Part shown: piece by piece, positions 59,853 to 64,000 of the stretch
Layout: each line of letters begins with the position of its first letter
Numbering within the stretch: the stretch's first letter is position 1
Source of the DNA: Labilithrix luteola
GTDB lineage: Bacteria > Myxococcota_A > Polyangia > Polyangiales > Polyangiaceae
DNA length: 64,000 nt
Assembly (NCBI RefSeq): GCF_001263205.1
Contig: NZ_CP012333.1
Span: 8,413,501 to 8,477,500 of the forward strand
Direction of reading: 5' to 3'
Made by a program: the position numbers and the translations under genes
The notes under the pieces: generated by a model
What the model saw: only the letters and a program-made list of their open reading frames with translations
Databases searched by the model: none
Told to the model about the DNA's origin: nothing

Positions 59853-60719
59853 CTAGTTGAGGTAGCGCTTGTCGGTCGGGGGCTTACGGTCCTTGAGCTC
59901 GTCGTCCATGCCGCCCTTCACGACGCGGAGCGTGGGGCCGCCGACCTTCGCGGAGCGCTTTGCGCGAGTGCGATCGAGGCCGGCGATCGACTCGGCCGAG
60001 AGCGTCGGGCCTTTGCGACGAAGGAACGCGAGCTTCAGGCGAAGCCACGCACTGCGTGCAGGTGAGGGGCTTCCCGACAGCAGGATGCCGGCGAGCACGC
60101 CGCCGAACGGCGAGAACGCGCCCTCGGGGTTGGATTGGTAATAGATGAGCCCGAGGACGCAGAAGCCGATCGTCACCCAGAAGAGAATCTTGCCGGTGAC
60201 GGGCAGGACGAAGAACAGCCGAACCTGGCTGTGCGCGTGCTCACGCGACCAGGCGATGGCGGTCGCGGCGATGGCGGCGCCCGGACCGAAGAGCAGCGAG
60301 CGGTGGAAGATCGCTCCTGCGCTCGCCGGCACCAGCAGGTTGAGGAGCAGCGACAACAGGTTCCCCGCCGCCACGCTGACGAGCAGGAAACGAATGAACC
60401 GTGCGCCGCCCCAGCGTTCCTCGAGACTCGAGCCGAGGAAGTAGATGCCGATCAGCGCGTAGAGGACATGCGTGACTTCTTGCGGGCTCGTGATGAGGCC
60501 CGACGTCAGGAGCGTCCACGGGCGGACCAGAACCAGGTTCAGGTCGCACATGAACCAGCGCAAAATGCGCTCGCCCGTCGCTCCGCCGGGAGCCCAGTTG
60601 AAGATCACCGCGCCGGCGACGGAGACGGCGAACAACGTGATGAGCACGGCCTTGAGCGCGCGGCCCGGTCGGGGAAAGCCGCCCATCACCATCCCACCGT
60701 CCATCTCAGGGCGCCTCAT
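59853..60719 (-). CDS. Rhomboid-fold protein without catalytic residues
   Basis: A 288-residue polytopic membrane protein with rhomboid landmarks: VRPWTLLTSGLITSPQEVTH (W-x-x-x-T-x), IGIYFLGSSLEERWGGARFI (the L-G-x-x-L-E-x-x-W/x-G loop), LLSLLLNLLVPASAGAIFHR. Where active rhomboids have G-x-S-G and the dyad His, this one has FGPGA (Pro 146) and SPFGGVLAG (Pro 204), so both catalytic residues are changed. It should be a pseudoprotease, perhaps with a client-binding role. C-terminal about 75 residues are basic and cytoplasmic. Between pyrB and a lipoprotein. Confidence 0.75.
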   Translation of the reverse strand: MRRPEMDGGMVMGGFPRPGRALKAVLITLFAVSVAGAVIFNWAPGGATGERILRWFMCDLNLVLVRPWTLLTSGLITSPQEVTHVLYALIGIYFLGSSLEERWGGARFIRFLLVSVAAGNLLSLLLNLLVPASAGAIFHRSLLFGPGAAIAATAIAWSREHAHSQVRLFFVLPVTGKILFWVTIGFCVLGLIYYQSNPEGAFSPFGGVLAGILLSGSPSPARSAWLRLKLAFLRRKGPTLSAESIAGLDRTRAKRSAKVGGPTLRVVKGGMDDELKDRKPPTDKRYLN

Positions 60720-60828
60720 CTCTCGATGACTTTAGTTTCGCACAGGGGCCCGAGCAAGGGTGGGACCTCGAGGACCACAGGGCGATCGCGCGACGGATTC
60801 CGCGCATCCACAGGAGCTTGAACGGCAA

Positions 60829-60868
60829 GGCCGAGCCTGAAATTCAGGGAGCTTCGTGCGGCTCGGCC
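60829..60868. repeat. 9-bp inverted repeat (possible stem-loop)
   Basis: ggccgagcc (60829-60837) pairs with ggctcggcc (60860-60868); the loop contains a smaller cctga/tcagg stem. It lies in the 228-base gap between divergent-ended genes. A T-tract is not on the expected side. Confidence 0.5.
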
Positions 60869-60947
60869 AAAAAGCCGAAGCTCGACACCTCGACACGGTG
60901 CGTTGGACGCGTGCCGTGCTCTCGCGCTCGTGGCGCGCCTCAGCCGG

Positions 60948-61949
60948 TCAGGGCAGGGGCGTGACCGGGGGGCAGGTCGGCGCCGGACTCGTGCCGCCAT
61001 CGGGCCCCGGGACGGCCTGCGTGGTGCACGTCGTCTGACCGACGGGCACGCCGTTCGAGATCAAGCCGACGTCGAGGTTGACCACCGCAGGGTTGGCCAG
61101 CGGGAGCTCGTATTTCGTTCCGCACGCAAGATCGACGGACGCGCCGACGTTCGTACCGATCCGCGGTCGGACCCGGACCGTGTCGAACGTGAAGTTCACG
61201 GGCGCTGATGCGTCGGTGCCTGCCTCGGCGTCGGCTTCCGCGTCGGCACTGGCGTCGACCTCGGCATCCGTCTCCGCGTCACCCGCATCGGCGCCGGCGT
61301 CGGTCGCCGGCACGCACGTCGCGACACCGCTGTCGGTGGCGAACGAGTTCGTGTCGAGCGTGACGAGCGCGATGGGGGGCGTGCCGCCATCGAGGCCGGC
61401 GCTGCCCCCGATGACCGGCTGGCAAACAGCCAGCGTTTGCACCTGGGAGATCTGCGTGGCCGTGCAGTTCGTCGTCCACGTGGGATTGCTCCCCTGCAGG
61501 CTCGTCAGCGCGGTCTGAGCGGCCGCGTTGGTCGAAGCGCTGACGGTCCCCAGGCCCGTGAACGCGTTCGCCGCGTCCGCGTTGTAGAGGAAGACCTCGA
61601 GGCGGTAGTTCGCGTTGCCGTTCGGCGTGGGAAGGTTCACGAACGTGACGTCCGTGAAGCAGTCATAGACGTTCGACACGATCGGCTGATCGAGTTCGCC
61701 GTTCGCGCCTTGGCCGAACACCACGGCTGCATATTTGAACACCTGCGAGGGGTTCGTTCCGCAGCCGCGATTGGCGGTGAGCGTCTCGGCGCGAATGACA
61801 ACGCCGGTGACCACGACGGTGTTCGTGCCGCTGCTCGTTCCGCTGCAGCCAGAGGTTCCGAGACCGCTCGCGGTCATCGCGGCAAGACCGCCCATCACGG
61901 CAGTGACGAGCGTAAGCGCTGCAAAAAGCGGCTTTCGGGGGCGAAGCAC
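60948..61949 (-). CDS. Predicted lipoprotein with Asp/Ala linker
   Basis: A 333-residue lipoprotein: signal peptide with GLGTSGC (Cys 35, an unusually long leader), a beta-rich domain with paired Cys (NTVVVTGVVIRAETLTANRG, CGTNPSQVFKYAAVVFGQGA, NVYDCFTDVTFVNLPTPNGN), an Asp/Ala/Glu tract (TDAGADAGDAETDAEVDASA), and a short beta-rich end ending in TPAPTCPPVTPLP-like Pro-rich text. No family recognised. Divergent from the Tol operon. Confidence 0.6.
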   Translation of the reverse strand: MLRPRKPLFAALTLVTAVMGGLAAMTASGLGTSGCSGTSSGTNTVVVTGVVIRAETLTANRGCGTNPSQVFKYAAVVFGQGANGELDQPIVSNVYDCFTDVTFVNLPTPNGNANYRLEVFLYNADAANAFTGLGTVSASTNAAAQTALTSLQGSNPTWTTNCTATQISQVQTLAVCQPVIGGSAGLDGGTPPIALVTLDTNSFATDSGVATCVPATDAGADAGDAETDAEVDASADAEADAEAGTDASAPVNFTFDTVRVRPRIGTNVGASVDLACGTKYELPLANPAVVNLDVGLISNGVPVGQTTCTTQAVPGPDGGTSPAPTCPPVTPLP

Positions 61950-62118
61950 GGCTGCTTTCTACGATCGACGGGGGCGGCGCACAAACGAATCGTGCCGCGG
62001 GATGGGAATAAGTGGCTCGAAACGGCCCCGCCTGCGGTCGGAGGGGCAAAAAGACCCGCCCGTCGCGTGCCGCCTGTCCGGATTTGACACGCCTTCCAAG
62101 TCAGGCTGATAACGGGGC

Positions 62119-62892
62119 ATGGCTTTCGAGGTCCTTTCGTCGATCAACGTCGCGCTCAACGCGGGGCTCAACGCGGTTCAGCCTCAGGGTAGCGCGCCGG
62201 CAGCAGCCGGGGGTGCGGCGCCAGAGCGGCTCGACCCGGTCCAGCTCGTTCTCCACGCGTCGGTGCCCGTGAAGCTCGTGCTCCTCGTGCTCCTCGCATT
62301 TTCGGTCGTGTGCTGGATCGTGATCTTCGCCAAGTCGCTGCACCTCCAACGAGCGCGCAACGATTCGGAGAAGTTCATGAAGGCGTTCGACAGCGCCGGA
62401 TCGCTCGATGCCCTTGCCCAGCAAGGCCTGTCGGCGTTCCGAGGCTCGCCCTTCGCGCGCATCTTCGCCACGGGCTACGACGAGATGGTGCGGCTCACGC
62501 GCGGTGAGCGGGGCAAGCGCCTCGACGACGCCCAGGCCACCCACGTCGAGAGCATCACGCGCCGCGCGGCGGCCGCCGAGATCACCCACCTCGAGTCGTG
62601 GATGAGCCTGCTCGGCACGATCGGCTCCACGGCCCCGTTCATCGGCCTCTTCGGCACGGTCTACGGCATCATGGATGCGTTTTTGAGCATCGGAAACCAG
62701 CAGAGCGCGAACCTGCCGGTCGTTGCGCCGAAGATCGCCGAGGCGCTCATCGCAACGGCCATCGGTCTCGTCGCCGCGATCCCGAGCGTCATGGCCTACA
62801 ACTTCTTCGCGCGTCGCGTCGGTGAGCTGGCGGACATCATGGATGCCTTCGCCGCCGACGTGGCCTCGCGCGCCAAGCTCGGGGGCGTCTAG
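62119..62892 (+). CDS. tolQ: TolQ/ExbB-family proton-channel protein
   Basis: A 257-residue inner-membrane protein of the MotA/TolQ/ExbB family: membrane helix 1 (VKLVLLVLLAFSVVCWIVIF), cytoplasmic helix region, and the family signature TAPFIGLFGTVYGIMDAFLS followed by VVAPKIAEALIATAIGLVAA. With TolR it forms a proton-driven motor that energises the envelope. Start of a three-gene operon (tolQ-tolR-TonB/TolA-like) with 2-base and about 98-base spacing. Confidence 0.9.
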   Translation: MAFEVLSSINVALNAGLNAVQPQGSAPAAAGGAAPERLDPVQLVLHASVPVKLVLLVLLAFSVVCWIVIFAKSLHLQRARNDSEKFMKAFDSAGSLDALAQQGLSAFRGSPFARIFATGYDEMVRLTRGERGKRLDDAQATHVESITRRAAAAEITHLESWMSLLGTIGSTAPFIGLFGTVYGIMDAFLSIGNQQSANLPVVAPKIAEALIATAIGLVAAIPSVMAYNFFARRVGELADIMDAFAADVASRAKLGGV

Positions 62893-62894
62893 CC

Positions 62895-63326
62895 ATGGGA
62901 ATGGGCGCCGCGGCAGGCGGCGGACGTGGGCGCCGCCGCATGGGCGGCATGAACGAGATCAACGTGACGCCGCTCATCGACGTCATGCTCGTGCTCCTCG
63001 TCATCTTCATGGTGACGGCTCCGCTGCTCACGACGGGCGTGCAAGTCGACCTGCCCAAGGTCAAGAGCGCGCCCATGCAGACCGACGATTCGAAGATGCT
63101 CGTCATCGTCACCGCCGACGAGCACGTCTACCTCGGCAAGGACGAGATCACCGACGCCGTCGAGGACAAGCTCAAGACCAACGCTCGCTTGCAAGAAGAG
63201 AGGGAGCTCTACGTTCAAGCCGACGAGAACGTGAAGTACGGCGCCGTGCTTCGCGTCATGGCGGCCGCGCGCAGTGCCGGCGTCGAGAAGCTCGGCATGG
63301 TCACCGACCCACTGGTCGTCAAATAG
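62895..63326 (+). CDS. tolR: TolR/ExbD-family protein
   Basis: A 143-residue protein: basic Gly-rich N-terminus, then MNEINVTPLIDVMLVLLVIF with the protonatable Asp 29 in the single membrane helix, then a periplasmic ExbD/TolR domain (VQVDLPKVKSAPMQTDDSKM, VYLGKDEITDAVEDKLKTN, GVEKLGMVTDPLVVK). Two bases separate it from tolQ, so it is translated with it. ATG at 62895. Confidence 0.9.
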   Translation: MGMGAAAGGGRGRRRMGGMNEINVTPLIDVMLVLLVIFMVTAPLLTTGVQVDLPKVKSAPMQTDDSKMLVIVTADEHVYLGKDEITDAVEDKLKTNARLQEERELYVQADENVKYGAVLRVMAAARSAGVEKLGMVTDPLVVK

Positions 63327-63365
63327 GCGTCGTGAAGTAGGCGTCGTGAAATAGGCGTCGTGAAG
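63324..63365. repeat. 14-bp tandem repeat (3 copies) after tolR
   Basis: The unit taggcgtcgtgaa(g/a) occurs at 63324-63337, 63338-63351 and 63352-63365; the first copy holds the tolR stop codon and each copy carries a TAG. Possible slippage locus in the tolR-tolA gap. Confidence 0.75.
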
Positions 63366-63424
63366 TGAGCCTTCTTGGAATCTAGGTCGAATCGCGTCGT
63401 CGAACGTCGAGAGAGCAAACACCC

Positions 63425-64000
63425 GTGAAGCTGCCCGGAGTCCCCTACCGCCCGCGTTACACGTCCGACGAAGTCCTCGTCGGCATCGTGGTGGGCGTCG
63501 CGATCCATCTGCTCGCGGCAGGGCCCTTCGTTGCGAAGGCCGTCTTCCCGCACGCCGAGGAGAAGGAAGAATCTCCGCTCGTCTCGCGTCCTGTGGTGCA
63601 GGCCACCTTGCTCAAGCTCGGCAAGCCGCTCGACCCCAAGACGCTGCCTGACCGTCTCGTTCCGCAACAGCGCACCGCGCCGAAGCCTCAGCTCAATGCC
63701 TCGCGCGAAGATCCGCTGCAGAAGAAAGACGCCGGCGCGCCGCCTCCGCCCGACACGAAGGACTCGGACCTCTCGAACCTCATCGCCAAGAGCGACACCT
63801 TCGCGGAAGACGCCGGCAAAGCGCGACCCGAGGAAGGGCATCCCGACGGTATCGACGGTGGAACGGAGACCGATCCGAGCAAGGTTCGTGCGGGCGACAT
63901 GTACGCCGCGCAGCTCAGTCAGTTCTTCGCGCAGCGCCTCACCGTGCCGACGGTCATCTCCGTCGGGGAAGCGCGCAGGCTGTGCGTCGCCGTGCAGGTC
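63425..64000 (+). CDS. TonB/TolA-like protein (3' truncated by window)
   Basis: The frame opens at GTG 63425 (VKLPGVPYRPRYTSDEVLVG) and is still open at the right edge. It has an N-terminal membrane helix (VLVGIVVGVAIHLLAAGPFV), a Pro/Lys/Asp-rich periplasmic spacer (KKDAGAPPPPDTKDSDLSNL), and begins a folded domain (VRAGDMYAAQLSQFFAQRLT, VPTVISVGEARRLC) like TonB/TolA C-terminal domains. It is the third gene of the Tol/Exb operon. The end lies outside the window. Confidence 0.75.
   Translation, partial: MKLPGVPYRPRYTSDEVLVGIVVGVAIHLLAAGPFVAKAVFPHAEEKEESPLVSRPVVQATLLKLGKPLDPKTLPDRLVPQQRTAPKPQLNASREDPLQKKDAGAPPPPDTKDSDLSNLIAKSDTFAEDAGKARPEEGHPDGIDGGTETDPSKVRAGDMYAAQLSQFFAQRLTVPTVISVGEARRLCVAVQV

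Noticed and set aside
1..64000. tRNA, rRNA and CRISPR signals
   Set aside because: No T-loop-like GGTTCGAATCC in a cloverleaf context, no rRNA stretches and no regularly spaced repeats beyond the short tandem repeats listed.

Overview
The window is high-GC DNA with strongly G/C-biased third codon positions and very few tightly packed operons. It carries at least twelve lipoproteins, most with a short signal peptide, a lipobox Cys and a low-complexity Asp/Ala/Gly/Ser/Pro stretch, plus one protein with a MYXO-CTERM-like tail. Together with RCC1, DKNYY and SBBP-type repeat proteins this points to a myxobacterium (Myxococcota), most like Polyangiales of the Labilithrix type. That placement is inference from style and protein families, not from a marker gene. 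No rRNA, tRNA or CRISPR array was recognised.

Layout. 1-10.5 kb: end of a SPOR-domain protein, small monooxygenase-fold proteins, a DKNYY protein, a stand-alone M17 N-terminal domain, and cell-envelope lipoproteins (ferritin-like, RCC1, others). 10.5-17.1 kb: a debris zone with a truncated IS91-family transposase, an intact bestrophin-type channel gene plus two partial copies of its 3' end, a GFA-family tail fragment and a broken copy of a LuxR-type regulator. Intact genes sit inside it: a zinc-ribbon membrane protein and a LysR/isochorismatase-type hydrolase pair. 17.1-22.5 kb: GNAT, a 994-residue acyltransferase/glycosyltransferase fusion, MerR regulator, extracellular lipase. 22.5-23.7 kb: a second debris zone built partly from pieces of genes that lie intact at 28.4 kb and 35.0 kb. 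23.7-38 kb: hypothetical protein, SBBP lipoprotein, pyruvate/indolepyruvate decarboxylase, PLP-dependent Cys/Met-type enzyme, hydrolase, GNAT, LuxR regulator, hemerythrin/CopD-like pair, repeat lipoprotein, M20 amidohydrolase. 38-53 kb: hybrid histidine kinase, sulfatase remnant, beta-propeller lipoprotein, acid-ceramidase/NAAA-like amidase, Cys-rich lipoprotein with a PQQ-type propeller, alpha/beta hydrolase, an 822-residue dimethylglycine/sarcosine dehydrogenase-type flavoprotein, large lipoprotein.

53-64 kb is core-like: homoserine dehydrogenase (hom), an AlkD-type DNA repair protein, an SDR translationally coupled to an ECF sigma factor with a SnoaL-like tail, beta-carbonic anhydrase, overlapping pyrB-murI, a rhomboid-fold protein lacking its catalytic residues, and the start of a Tol/Exb energy-transduction operon (tolQ, tolR, TonB/TolA-like) running off the right end.

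The most unusual pattern is the reuse of short gene ends. Pieces of the bestrophin, LuxR, PLP-enzyme and repeat-lipoprotein genes recur as exact or near-exact shards in two junk zones of the same 25 kb, next to an IS91-type remnant. The other notable items are domain architectures: the acyltransferase-GT-C fusion, the Tyr-to-His SDR coupled to a sigma factor, the rhomboid pseudoprotease and the bacterial NAAA-like amidase. I did not find a clearly new multi-gene defence or biosynthetic system.
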